Shown in pieces: positions 52,194 to 61,189 of a DNA stretch of 64,000 nt. This DNA comes from Sulfitobacter noctilucicola. GTDB lineage: Bacteria > Pseudomonadota > Alphaproteobacteria > Rhodobacterales > Rhodobacteraceae. How positions within the stretch are numbered: position 1 is the stretch's first letter; each line of letters opens with the position of its first letter. Under the pieces are notes generated by a model. The model was not told the origin of the DNA. It searched no databases and was given only the letters and a program-made list of their open reading frames with translations. The stretch spans positions 62,001-126,000 of the forward strand of contig NZ_JASD01000008.1 of assembly GCF_000622385.1 (NCBI RefSeq), written 5' to 3'. A program made the position numbers and the translations under genes.

Positions 52194-52841
52194 CTACCTA
52201 AATTTGTATCCGAATCGCGCGATGTCTTCCGAACAGCAGTCTGCTACGATCTCGCGCATCCCTTCAGAATAGTATGAACGGTAATCGGCTTCGCGGTTCG
52301 AACGGTTCTGCCGTGGCAGTGTCAGATCGAAGCCGAGATGTTCGATCAGAGGGCCCGCGTCCTCAGCAAAATGTTCCAGTCGGATATAGCTGGTGCACCG
52401 TTCTGCACCGTTTACGTCAGTCATGTAACGTGCGGCGGGCCATTGGCGCTGACCTGCTTGTGTCGCGGGATTTTTCAGAAAGCCCTCGAACGTTTCTGAC
52501 TGGGCCAGTTTCACGGACGGATGATCAAAGCTTTGATCTTGCAGCCAGTGGTAGTAGCTCACCATCCTGTCCCACGGATTGCGCACCAGCGTGAAGGTAA
52601 ACATCTGTGCAATTTCTTCGGGGCTGACCAAACCGTCGATGTCGGACAGGCCCGCATGTTTCCACATCCGTCCCGACGTCTTGATATCCTTCAACCGCTT
52701 GCGCCGCTTGAGCGCCTTGGGGGTATCGCCCATCATGATGTCGTCTTTCATCGCGCGGTCCTCAAGCGCAAGCGCCAATGATGTGCCGCCTGTCTTGGGG
52801 ATATGCACAAAGATGTAGGACCGGCCGCGACTGATGATCAT
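52194..52841 (-). CDS. Sulfotransferase family 2 protein
   Basis: The 215-residue protein has the PAPS 5'-phosphosulfate loop FVHIPKTGGTSLALAL at about 11-26 and the 3'-phosphate motif LVRNPWDRMVSYYHWL. The family transfers sulfuryl groups to carbohydrates or other hydroxyls. The start at 52841 overlaps the DMT transporter stop as ATGA; the longer upstream frame lies inside that gene. No signal peptide or TM segment is seen, so action in the cytosol is likely. The acceptor may be an exopolysaccharide or capsule sugar; no polysaccharide locus lies nearby. Confidence 0.88.
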   Translation of the reverse strand: MIISRGRSYIFVHIPKTGGTSLALALEDRAMKDDIMMGDTPKALKRRKRLKDIKTSGRMWKHAGLSDIDGLVSPEEIAQMFTFTLVRNPWDRMVSYYHWLQDQSFDHPSVKLAQSETFEGFLKNPATQAGQRQWPAARYMTDVNGAERCTSYIRLEHFAEDAGPLIEHLGFDLTLPRQNRSNREADYRSYYSEGMREIVADCCSEDIARFGYKFR

Positions 52842-53767
52842 TGCTGCGGTTCCGGCACGCGACCGGGCGAGACGACTTCGGTGCTGCGCAACGCTATGAT
52901 CGCCCCCGCGACTGCAATCAAAACCATTCCGGCCAATGCCAGTGGTGCGACGGTCTGCCCCCACATCACCCACGCCCAGAAGCTGGCAAAAACCAGAAGC
53001 GAATATTCGAACACGGCGACATGGCTTGCCTCGCCCAACAGATAGCCGCGAAAGATGAGGGCAATGCCAATCAGCGATCCTATCGCCTGCACCGCAAACC
53101 AGAACAGCATAGGCCCGTCCAGCACGCCCCAAGATCGCAGCGCGAAACCTGCATGTCCTTCGGGGGCGTCACCGCGAACCACGAAAATGCCAATCAATCC
53201 AAATACGCCCAACATGCCAAAGAACCCTGCGGTCAGGCTTGTGGTGCTTTCCCCTTCGCACCACGCCCGTGTGGCAACAGCCCCGATTGCATAAAGCAGA
53301 CCAGCGACAATCGGCAAAAACGCAACCGGATCAAGCGCCGCCGGATCAGGCCGGATCACCATCAGGGCACCGACAAATCCCATAACAACAGCGATCCAGC
53401 GGAATTTCCCCACTGTCTTGCCCTGAAACAGGATCGAGATCAGCACGACGAAAAGTGGCGAGGTGAACAAGCCTGCGACCACAACCCCGATGGGCAGTAC
53501 CGACAAGCAGCCAAAATAGATCAACATGGCGCTAGCAGGAAACAAACTGCGCCCGATTACGGCCATGGGGCGATTGGCGCGCAGACTGCCAAATCCAGAG
53601 GCGACGATGATGACAAGCAGACCAAGCACCATGATCGAGCGCACGAAGTGGAACTGCCAAAGCGAACCGCGCTCGGATATGTAGGGGACGAAGTTGTCGG
53701 TCAGACCAAGTGTAAACATACCTGCCAGAACAGACGCCGCCGCGACGCCGGGTTTCAATGTGCTCAT
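52838..53767 (-). CDS. DMT-superfamily transporter (EamA)
   Basis: The 309-residue inner-membrane protein has about ten hydrophobic segments in two EamA repeats (PASAMLIYFGCLSVLPIGVVVAGLFTSPLFVVLISILF and IFRGYLLGEASHVAVFEYSLLVFASFWAWVMWG). Such proteins export amino acids or metabolites. GAGGG precedes the ATG. Its stop overlaps the sulfotransferase start by four bases (ATGA), so the two are translationally coupled. It is divergent from the acyl-CoA ligase over 92 bases. The substrate is unknown. Confidence 0.88.
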   Translation of the reverse strand: MSTLKPGVAAASVLAGMFTLGLTDNFVPYISERGSLWQFHFVRSIMVLGLLVIIVASGFGSLRANRPMAVIGRSLFPASAMLIYFGCLSVLPIGVVVAGLFTSPLFVVLISILFQGKTVGKFRWIAVVMGFVGALMVIRPDPAALDPVAFLPIVAGLLYAIGAVATRAWCEGESTTSLTAGFFGMLGVFGLIGIFVVRGDAPEGHAGFALRSWGVLDGPMLFWFAVQAIGSLIGIALIFRGYLLGEASHVAVFEYSLLVFASFWAWVMWGQTVAPLALAGMVLIAVAGAIIALRSTEVVSPGRVPEPQQ

Positions 53768-53859
53768 GCAGCCCTCACCTTCACTTTCACCCTTCCAAAG
53801 ACCGCACCCGCCCGCAATACTCTAACATCAACGCGACATAGTTTTCGAAGGGATGCGAC

Positions 53860-55482
53860 ATGGGGTGGATGGCTGACGAAACCGGACTTGAAAAATGTGC
53901 CGCCAATTATGTGCCGTTAACTCCGCTGTCACATTTGCGCCGCGCCGCATCCGTTTTTGCGGACAGAACCGCTGTGATCTATGGCGACCACCGCGTGACC
54001 TATAGGCAATACCATGATCGTTGTACGCGGCTGGCCAGTGCTCTCGCCGCGATGGGCGTGTCCTCTGGCGATGTGGTGGCGACTGTCTTGCCCAATACCC
54101 CGCCACAGGCCGAGGCGCATTTTGGCGTTCCTGCTTGTGGGGCCGTTTTGAACACGATTAACACGCGTCTGGATGTCGGAACGGTCAACTATATTTTCGA
54201 ACATGGTGGCGCAAAAGCAGTGCTGGTAGATACCGAATTCCTGCCGCTGGTTGAAGAGGCCTGTGCGCACATGCAAGGGACAGCGCCGGTTATCATCGAA
54301 GTAGCTGACGACGGGTTTCCACCAACCGGACGTCACAAAACCTATGAAGAAATTCTCGCCAATGCGGCCCCAGAGTTCGACTGGATCATGCCACAGGACG
54401 AATGGGAAAGCCTTGCGCTAAACTATACCTCCGGCACCACCGGACGGCCCAAGGGCGTGGTTTATCACCACCGGGGCGCGTACCTTATGACCATGGGCAC
54501 TGTCGTCTCATGGCGCATGGTGCTGCATCCGGTTTTCATGCAAATTGTGCCGCTGTTTCACTGCAACGGATGGAACCACACGTGGATGATGCCTCTGGTT
54601 GGCGGCACGCTTGTTTGCTGCCGCGACATCACTGCAACCAATATCTACAATGCCATTGCTGATGAGGGGGTCACCCATTTTGGCGGCGCTCCTATTGTCC
54701 TGAACATGCTTGTGAATGCCCCCGACGAAGAACGCCGTCCCTTTGATCATCTGGTCGAAGTCTTCACCGCAGGTGCGCCCCCTGCCCCTGCGACGCTGTC
54801 CAAGATCGAAAAACTGGGTTTCAATATCACACAAGTGTACGGACTGACCGAAACCTATGGTCATGTCACCGAATGCCTTTGGAAGCCCGAAGATTGGGGC
54901 GCATTGGACGAAGCCGCACGTGCAGCGATCAAGGCCCGCCAAGGTGTCGCCATGCCGATGATGGATCATATCACCGTAACGGACGAAGATGTCATGCAGA
55001 CCCCAATGGATGGCAAGACGCAGGGCGAAATTATGATCCGGGGCAACTCGGTCATGAAAGGCTATCTCAAAAACCCTGCCGCCACCGCCGAAGCATTTGC
55101 AGGCGGGTATTTCCATTCCGGTGATCTGGCCGTGCAACACCCTGATGGCTATATCCAGATTGCCGATCGCGCCAAAGACATCATCATCTCCGGCGGGGAG
55201 AATATTTCAAGCGTCGAGGTCGAAGGCGTGTTGATGGGGCATCCCGACGTGAACCTTGCCGCCGTGGTCGCACAGCCTGATGACAAATGGGGGGAAGTGC
55301 CCTGCGCCTTTGTCGAACTCAAACCCGGCACGGCACCGGATGAGGCCAGCCTCATTGCTTTTGCCCGTGAAACGCTGGCGGGTTTCAAAGCGCCAAAGCG
55401 GGTGGTGTTTCAGGAACTTCCCAAAACCTCGACCGGCAAAATCCAGAAATTCGAATTGCGCAAGACAGCCGCTGACACGTAA
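53860..55482 (+). CDS. Acyl-CoA synthetase (AMP-forming), fatty acid or MMPA ligase-like
   Basis: The 540-residue ANL-superfamily ligase activates a carboxylate with ATP and CoA. Motifs are YTSGTTGRPKGVVYHHRG (P-loop), YGLTETYGHVTE, YFHSGDLAVQHPDGYIQIADRAKD and TSTGKIQKFELR with the catalytic Lys. The N-terminus (ANYVPLTPLSHLRRAASVFADRTAV) is typical of medium- or long-chain ligases and of the clade that includes the methylmercaptopropionate-CoA ligases DmdB. AAGGGA precedes the ATG. Substrate cannot be chosen from sequence. It abuts the GNAT gene tail to tail with no spacer. Confidence 0.9.
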   Translation: MGWMADETGLEKCAANYVPLTPLSHLRRAASVFADRTAVIYGDHRVTYRQYHDRCTRLASALAAMGVSSGDVVATVLPNTPPQAEAHFGVPACGAVLNTINTRLDVGTVNYIFEHGGAKAVLVDTEFLPLVEEACAHMQGTAPVIIEVADDGFPPTGRHKTYEEILANAAPEFDWIMPQDEWESLALNYTSGTTGRPKGVVYHHRGAYLMTMGTVVSWRMVLHPVFMQIVPLFHCNGWNHTWMMPLVGGTLVCCRDITATNIYNAIADEGVTHFGGAPIVLNMLVNAPDEERRPFDHLVEVFTAGAPPAPATLSKIEKLGFNITQVYGLTETYGHVTECLWKPEDWGALDEAARAAIKARQGVAMPMMDHITVTDEDVMQTPMDGKTQGEIMIRGNSVMKGYLKNPAATAEAFAGGYFHSGDLAVQHPDGYIQIADRAKDIIISGGENISSVEVEGVLMGHPDVNLAAVVAQPDDKWGEVPCAFVELKPGTAPDEASLIAFARETLAGFKAPKRVVFQELPKTSTGKIQKFELRKTAADT

Positions 55483-55947
55483 CTATCGCAAATCCTTTTG
55501 GTATCGCCACTCATCGACGTCCATTGGACCGGCTGACGTTTCGACCGCATATACAAAAGTGCCCTGCCGGACCCAGCCGCATTTTTCGTAGAATGTTGCG
55601 GCCCTAAGGTTGCCAACGGCGCAAGCCAGCCACGCAATGCGACCTCTCATCGCCTCTTCGACATGGCGCATTTGTTCAAGGGCAGCGCCTGTGCCGCGAA
55701 AGCCTGCGTCAATGTAGAACTGGTAAAGCTCGTCTTCCTTCAGCATGTAGAACCCTGCCAGCTGACCGGAAACCTCTGAAACCACTGTTCTTTCAAGATG
55801 TGCACGCGTGCGTTCCAGGAATTCGTCAGCGGTGCGCGTGGCCACAAGTTTTGCGGGCACATGGGCGGCATGCCCACTGTGCCAACCGGAATGCCACAAG
55901 GCAGCTATCCCCTCTGCGTCCTGATCTTGCGCTTTTCGAAACTCCAT
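55483..55947 (-). CDS. GNAT family N-acetyltransferase
   Basis: The 154-residue protein has the GNAT acetyl-CoA site (FYIDAGFRGTGAALEQM, an R/Q-x-x-G-x-A-like loop) and NLRAATFYEKCGWVRQG at the end, typical of small-molecule acetyltransferases. AAGGAGG lies 7 bases before the ATG at 55947; the longer upstream frame is not conserved. Its stop abuts that of the acyl-CoA ligase with no spacer. The acceptor is unknown. Confidence 0.88.
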   Translation of the reverse strand: MEFRKAQDQDAEGIAALWHSGWHSGHAAHVPAKLVATRTADEFLERTRAHLERTVVSEVSGQLAGFYMLKEDELYQFYIDAGFRGTGAALEQMRHVEEAMRGRIAWLACAVGNLRAATFYEKCGWVRQGTFVYAVETSAGPMDVDEWRYQKDLR

Positions 55948-56031
55948 TACATGTCCTCCTTGCGCAAGGCATTGCCCCCCCGCGCTCTGGTGGTAAACTA
56001 CGGGCAAAACAGCAGGCAGGCCAGAACCGCG

Positions 56032-57045
56032 ATGACCGCGCTCACAAAATACGCCCGGCTTGAGGCCACGGCGCTTTGGCGTCCCACGCCGGATGAGCAG
56101 CGCCGCGAGGTTATTGTCTCTATTGGCGACGCCACGATTGTCATCATCGATCTGAAAAGCCAGCCACTCACCCACTGGTCCTTGGCCGCCGTCGAACGCG
56201 CGAACCCCGGCGAGCGGCCTGCGATTTTCCACCCTGACGGTGACCCCGGCGAAACGCTTGAACTGTCCGAGGGTGAGGCCGAAATGATCGAGGCCATCGA
56301 AACCCTGCGAAAAGCGATTGAGAAATCGCGCCCCCGCCCGGGAAGACTGCGGTGGATGGGGATGATCGCCTCTGTTCTTGTGGTCGCATGGATTGCTTTG
56401 TTCTGGCTACCTGGTGCCATGCAGGATCACACGCTTGGCGTTGTGCCAAAGGTAAAGCGCGAAGCCATTGGTGCCGCTTTGCTTAAAAGGATCGAACGCG
56501 TGGGCGGTGCGGTCTGTGGTGATCCGGGCAGTCGCGCAGCACTGGCATTGCTGGGAACGCGCCTCCAGTCAGGGCCGCTCGCCGTTTTGCCAGACATGAC
56601 CAAAGACAGCCTGCATTTGCCCGGTGGCCTGATCCTGCTGAACCGGAACGTCATTGAGGACTATGAAGAGCCTGACATCGCCGCTGGTTACATCGTGACA
56701 GAGCAGACCCGCCGCGATGCCTCTGATCCGCTGCGTGACATCCTTCGTGTTGCTGGCCTGCGCGAAAACTTCCGCCTGCTGACCACCGGTGATCTCGCCC
56801 CTCAGGCGCTGGATGCCTATGCCGAACATTTGCTAACCAGCCCCGTACCTGAGCCGGACACCGCAGCCCAGATCCAGCGTTTTGAACGTGCGTCCCTGCG
56901 CAGCACCCCTTACGCATATGCTCGCGATATCACAGGGGAGACCACGATTGATCTGATTGAAGGTGACCCGATGAACGGAAAGCTGACCGAGCCGCTGATA
57001 TCAGATGCCAACTGGCTTCGGTTGCAAGCCATCTGCGGCGGTTGA
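56032..57045 (+). CDS. Membrane-anchored M48-like protein lacking the zinc motif
   Basis: The 337-residue protein has an N-terminal cytosolic part, one membrane segment at about 109-128 (MIASVLVVAWIALFWLPGAM) and an outer domain that recalls M48 peptidases: KVKREAIGAALLKRI, then LPGGLILLNRNVIED (196-210). At the place of HExxH it reads T223-E224-Q225-T226-R227, so both histidines are gone and the protein cannot bind zinc as M48 does. The ATG at 56032 is the best start; upstream ATGs lie within the GNAT gene. It precedes the SGNH hydrolase by 6 bases. Probably a pseudo-enzyme. Confidence 0.72.
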   Translation: MTALTKYARLEATALWRPTPDEQRREVIVSIGDATIVIIDLKSQPLTHWSLAAVERANPGERPAIFHPDGDPGETLELSEGEAEMIEAIETLRKAIEKSRPRPGRLRWMGMIASVLVVAWIALFWLPGAMQDHTLGVVPKVKREAIGAALLKRIERVGGAVCGDPGSRAALALLGTRLQSGPLAVLPDMTKDSLHLPGGLILLNRNVIEDYEEPDIAAGYIVTEQTRRDASDPLRDILRVAGLRENFRLLTTGDLAPQALDAYAEHLLTSPVPEPDTAAQIQRFERASLRSTPYAYARDITGETTIDLIEGDPMNGKLTEPLISDANWLRLQAICGG

Positions 57046-57051
57046 TCGGGG

Positions 57052-57777
57052 ATGATTGATACGGCTGTCCGGTTCGTATTATCGCCGCTACTGATTGCGC
57101 AGGCGGTACGCGTGCGACGTACCGCACAAAGCCTTCCCGAAGCCGCAGGCCCCCGCACCGGGACAATTGGTGGCGGGCAACCCTTGCGCCTTGCAATCAT
57201 TGGCGACAGTTCCGCGGCAGGCGTCGGCGTGTCGACCCAATCAGAGGCGCTGAGCGGGCAACTCATTGAGGCACTCTCCGAGACCTTCAGCGTGACGTGG
57301 CACCTTGATGCCCTGACCGGAGCCACCACCAAAAGCACGCTTGATCGACTAAAAGACGCTCATCCTGAACCCGTCGATGTCATCGTCGTGGCCCTTGGCG
57401 TGAATGATGTGACGCGGCTGGTGCCCGCCTCCCTCTGGGTCAGTCAGCAACAAGCGCTTCTGGGCAGGCTGGAGGAACTCTATCAACCGGCCCAGATCTA
57501 CCTTTCTGGCATGCCGCCGCTCGGTCATTTTCCGCTTTTGCCGCACCCTCTGCGCTGGACGTTAGGGCGGCACGCCGACCGTCTGCAACGGCGCCTGCTC
57601 AAGGTGCTGTTTGCGCGGGCTGACTGTACCTACGTTCCATTCGATCAGCCGCTGGTGCCTGCGTTAATGGCATCTGACGGATTTCATCCGGGACCGGTGG
57701 TTTACACACTTTGGGCAAAAGAAATGGCCAGCCGGATTATCTCCGACTGGCCAGAACTATCCGCCGAGAAGCTTTAG
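57052..57777 (+). CDS. SGNH/GDSL hydrolase
   Basis: The 241-residue protein has the SGNH blocks: Ser in AIIGDSSAAGVGVS, Gly/Asn in GVNDVTR and the DxxH pair in SDGFHPGPVVY. A hydrophobic N-terminal helix (RFVLSPLLIAQAV) may anchor it. The family hydrolyses esters of lipids or acetylated sugars. It follows the M48-like gene by 6 bases and is likely cotranscribed. Its stop codon abuts that of the SPOR gene on the other strand with no spacer. Confidence 0.88.
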   Translation: MIDTAVRFVLSPLLIAQAVRVRRTAQSLPEAAGPRTGTIGGGQPLRLAIIGDSSAAGVGVSTQSEALSGQLIEALSETFSVTWHLDALTGATTKSTLDRLKDAHPEPVDVIVVALGVNDVTRLVPASLWVSQQQALLGRLEELYQPAQIYLSGMPPLGHFPLLPHPLRWTLGRHADRLQRRLLKVLFARADCTYVPFDQPLVPALMASDGFHPGPVVYTLWAKEMASRIISDWPELSAEKL

Positions 57778-59181
57778 TCAGCGTGCGAAGGCGTCGCTGT
57801 AACCGGCGCTGCGCAGACGGTTCATGGCCTGCTGCATGGCACGTGGTCCGTTGAAGGGACCAGCCTGCACAGTCATGTATGTTTGACCGCCCTTGCGGTG
57901 CTTGCCGATGCGTGCGGGCATTCCCATTCGCGCGACATTCTGTGCTGTCCGCTGTGCGTTTGTCCCGTTCCGGAAGGTCCCGACCTGTACATAACGCTTT
58001 CCTGCCAGCGCCTTGGCCGGCTTTGCGACTTGCTGGCGTACCTGCGCTTTGGGCTCGACCTTGGCCGGAGCGGAGCGGGAGGAATAGACGGGCTGACGTT
58101 CAACAGGCTTGGCACCTGCATTACGGATGATCTTTTTAACGATCTGGCCATCGCGCCGGACGATGCTGACTTCACCCAATTCGCGGCGCTGCTGGGCAAC
58201 GGAGGTGTAGGGGTAAATCAGCGGAACGGAAGCGGTCACATCGCGACCCGTGCTTTGGTTAATCAGGCGACGTGGCACGGTCTGGGTCCAGACCAGCAAC
58301 ATCTGACTGCGCCCGCCAAGAGTTTGCTCTGCGCGACGCGGATTCAAACGGTCATCATCCCAAACTTCACGGTAGCCTTTCGGCACATTCACATTCGTCG
58401 TATTGATCCGGCGCTTGGCGACATGCTTGGGCACAATACGCGTGTTGCTACTGATCGTATGGCCTGTGTTGTAGTGTGGCCGGATGGCGGTCGTGTGGCC
58501 TGCTGTTTGCTGGCCGTAGGCGCGCGCCTGCGGAACAACAGCGGCGGTACGGTTGCCGATGATCGGCTCTGACTGGGGGCCGCAACGGACACCCTCTCCG
58601 CGCATGTACTGACGCGAAATGGCGGTAGCGCCACAGCCTGCAGCGGCTTGGGGCGCAGTTGTTACGCGGCGCACTTGCGGTGCGGGCCGGATGACCTGTG
58701 GTGCAGGGGCCACAATCCGCGGAGCCGGCTTCGGAGCAGCGCGGCGCGCGGTTTGACGTACGACTTTTGGTTTAGCGACACGGCGCGGTGCAGGTGCTGC
58801 GACCTGGGCTGTGCGGCGCGGGGCGGGTCGTGCCGCCGGTGCCGGAGCAGCGGTTGTCGTCGCATCATCGAGAGTGATCTGGACCGGTGCGGGCGCAGGT
58901 GCAGCGGGCGCTGCTGCTACGCTGCCTGCATTGGTCGGCTTGAACCCGCAAACGGTTTTACGGTCCCGCGAGACGCGGGGCACCCAAGACACGTTTCCGT
59001 CGATGCCCGCCCGGATGAAAACACACCCCTGGCTGTCGACATATTGCTTGCCTTTGTAAGACGTTGGTGGAAATTCCGCCGGCTGCTGTTCGCGGATTTG
59101 AGCAGTTGCCACCGTAGACTGGATCGCAACACCAAGGCTGCCTGCCATTGCTACAATCGCTAGTATTCTCGTTAGTTTCAT
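57778..59181 (-). CDS. Exported SPOR-domain protein
   Basis: The 467-residue precursor has a signal peptide (MKLTRILAIVAMAGSLGVAIQSTVATA), a conserved N-terminal domain (about 28-85, with PPTSYKGKQYVDSQGCVFIRAG), a long Pro/Ala/Arg-rich middle (about 90-180) and a SPOR domain at the C-terminus (KRYVQVGTFRNGTNAQRTAQNV, TYMTVQAGPF). SPOR domains bind denuded peptidoglycan at the septum. ATG at 59181 is used because the signal peptide begins there. It acts in the periplasm and may be a division or cell-wall factor. Confidence 0.87.
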   Translation of the reverse strand: MKLTRILAIVAMAGSLGVAIQSTVATAQIREQQPAEFPPTSYKGKQYVDSQGCVFIRAGIDGNVSWVPRVSRDRKTVCGFKPTNAGSVAAAPAAPAPAPVQITLDDATTTAAPAPAARPAPRRTAQVAAPAPRRVAKPKVVRQTARRAAPKPAPRIVAPAPQVIRPAPQVRRVTTAPQAAAGCGATAISRQYMRGEGVRCGPQSEPIIGNRTAAVVPQARAYGQQTAGHTTAIRPHYNTGHTISSNTRIVPKHVAKRRINTTNVNVPKGYREVWDDDRLNPRRAEQTLGGRSQMLLVWTQTVPRRLINQSTGRDVTASVPLIYPYTSVAQQRRELGEVSIVRRDGQIVKKIIRNAGAKPVERQPVYSSRSAPAKVEPKAQVRQQVAKPAKALAGKRYVQVGTFRNGTNAQRTAQNVARMGMPARIGKHRKGGQTYMTVQAGPFNGPRAMQQAMNRLRSAGYSDAFAR

Positions 59182-59271
59182 TTCGTGCCCCCACACAACA
59201 TATAGCCGAAGATGCCCCAGCGCAGACTGCAAGTCCAGCGCAGAGGCTCTTATTGCCGCCTTCAGCGGTCC

Positions 59272-59913
59272 TTATTTGGTCCCAAACATGCGATCACCGG
59301 CATCGCCAAGGCCTGGAATGATATATCCGACATCATTTAACGCCTCGTCAATCGCTGCTGTCACGATCGGTACATCCGGATGGGCCTCTTTCATCCGTGC
59401 GATTCCCTCAGGTGCCGCAAGCAGACACAGAAAGCGGATATTTGTTGCCCCTGCTTGCTTGAGCAGGTCAATCGCAGCGACTGACGAGTTGCCGGTCGCC
59501 AGCATGGGATCAACAGCAATCACCAAACGGTCATCCAGCCCCTCAGGAACTTTGAAATAATACTGAACAGGCTCAAGCGTTTCTTCATCGCGGTAAAGCC
59601 CAACAAAACCTACCCGAGCAGAGGGGATCAGTTCCAGAACACCATCAAGAAGCCCATTACCAGCACGAAGGATCGAAATCAGCGCAAGCTTTTTGCCGTC
59701 CAAGGTCGGCGCATCCATCGCCTGCATAGGCGTGTCGATCCGCTTGGTGGTCATGGGCAGACCCCGCGTCACCTCGTATGCCAAAAGCTGCGAAATCTCG
59801 CGCAGAAGCTGACGGAATACAGCCGTCGGCGTTTCCTTGTCCCGCATGATGGTCAGCTTGTGCTGCACCAGCGGGTGGTTCACATGAGTTACGTGTTCAT
59901 CTAGATCGGACAT
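59272..59913 (-). CDS. upp: Uracil phosphoribosyltransferase
   Basis: Upp makes UMP from uracil and PRPP. The 213-residue cytosolic enzyme has [12 protein letters not shown], the PRPP loop [17 protein letters not shown] and the uracil-binding [17 protein letters not shown] at the end. It is the last gene of the minus-strand salvage operon, 85 bases after deoB, and recovers uracil released by pyrimidine-nucleoside cleavage. The start at 59913 ([22 protein letters not shown]) matches the family N-terminus. Confidence 0.95.
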   Translation of the reverse strand: MSDLDEHVTHVNHPLVQHKLTIMRDKETPTAVFRQLLREISQLLAYEVTRGLPMTTKRIDTPMQAMDAPTLDGKKLALISILRAGNGLLDGVLELIPSARVGFVGLYRDEETLEPVQYYFKVPEGLDDRLVIAVDPMLATGNSSVAAIDLLKQAGATNIRFLCLLAAPEGIARMKEAHPDVPIVTAAIDEALNDVGYIIPGLGDAGDRMFGTK

Positions 59914-59998
59914 TTGGCAGCATTTCCCTCGGTTTCTTTTCGTTCTTACGCGAAACAGCGTTCTTCGCAAGCGCCCGGCAGGTTCTTTTCAGCCAACC

Positions 59999-61189
59999 TC
60001 ACGAAGATGGGTTTGCATCCACCATCAAATGAGCCGCAATCAGCGCGGCGACGTCCTTGAACCCGATCAATCCCAGCTTCTGCGGCGCCGTTCCTGCCAC
60101 CAATACCGGTACGCGCTCGCGGGTGTGATCGGTTCCGATCCATGTCGGATCGTTGCCGTGGTCCGCTGTAATGAGCATGACGTCATCGTGTCGCAACGCG
60201 TTAATCATGGGACCGATCTGCGCGTCAAACCACTCAAGATGTCTGGCATACCCGGAAACATCGCGGCGATGGCCATAAAGGCTGTCGAATTCAACGAAAT
60301 TGGCGAAGGTCAGCGAGCTGTCTACCGCGGTATCGATCAGATGTCCGAGCCGCTTCATTAATTCGGCGTCACTTCCTTTCACCACCTCGTCAATGCCCTG
60401 CATGGAGAAGATATCGCCAATCTTCCCAACGGCATAAACATGCCCCCCTGCTCTCTGGACCCAGTCGGTCAGGACGGGTGCAGGCAAAGGAATGGCGAAA
60501 TCCTTACGGTGGGAGGTGCGCTCGAACTTGCCTTCGCTCCCTATAAAGGGCCGCGCAATCACACGACCGACTTTCATCTCATGCAGGCGGGGCGCTATGG
60601 CCTCGCATAGCGACAAAAGCCGATCCAGACCGAAACTTTCTTCATGTGCGGCGATCTGGAACACGCTGTCCGCGGATGTATAGCAAATCGGCCAGCCCGT
60701 CTCTAAATGGCGCTGGCCCAATTCTTCGATGATCTGCGTACCTGACGCATGACAATTGCCCAGTATTCCGTCGGTGCCAGCCGCCTTCGCAACCAATGCG
60801 CTAAGCTCTTTCGGGAAAGCGGGGCGGGTGTCGGGGAAATAGTGCCAGTCCCACGGCACAGGGAGGCCCGCCAATTCCCAGTGACCTGACGGTGTATCCT
60901 TGCCGCGCGACACTTCAGTTGCAGCGCCCCAGGCACCCGACGTTTCCGATGACGGCACATCATCGCCCACAGCAAGCGCCAGCGCCTGCCCCATACCAAG
61001 CTGCATCAGATTTGGGATACGAAGCGGACCGCTGCGCCCTTCTTCGGCAAGACCGTCTGCGCAAGCTTTGATGATATGGCCCAACGTATTGGCACCCGTG
61101 TCTGGCACGTCACCATTAAAGAATTGATCAGCTTCAGGCGCACCACCGATACCGACGGAATCCATCACCACCAGAAAAGCACGTGGCAT
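59999..61189 (-). CDS. deoB: Phosphopentomutase DeoB
   Basis: DeoB moves phosphate between C1 and C5 of ribose or deoxyribose, feeding sugars from nucleoside cleavage to glycolysis. The 396-residue alkaline-phosphatase superfamily enzyme has the metal site at the N-terminus (VVMDSVGIGGAPEADQF) and TADHGNDPTWIGTDHTRERVPV near the C-terminus. It overlaps the deoA stop by one base (TGATG), which suggests coupled translation. A deoC aldolase is not in the window. Confidence 0.95.
   Translation of the reverse strand: MPRAFLVVMDSVGIGGAPEADQFFNGDVPDTGANTLGHIIKACADGLAEEGRSGPLRIPNLMQLGMGQALALAVGDDVPSSETSGAWGAATEVSRGKDTPSGHWELAGLPVPWDWHYFPDTRPAFPKELSALVAKAAGTDGILGNCHASGTQIIEELGQRHLETGWPICYTSADSVFQIAAHEESFGLDRLLSLCEAIAPRLHEMKVGRVIARPFIGSEGKFERTSHRKDFAIPLPAPVLTDWVQRAGGHVYAVGKIGDIFSMQGIDEVVKGSDAELMKRLGHLIDTAVDSSLTFANFVEFDSLYGHRRDVSGYARHLEWFDAQIGPMINALRHDDVMLITADHGNDPTWIGTDHTRERVPVLVAGTAPQKLGLIGFKDVAALIAAHLMVDANPSS

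Noticed and set aside
52841..53920. A 359-codon plus-strand open frame
   Set aside because: It is antisense to the EamA transporter; its polar, His-rich sequence is the reverse of membrane segments.
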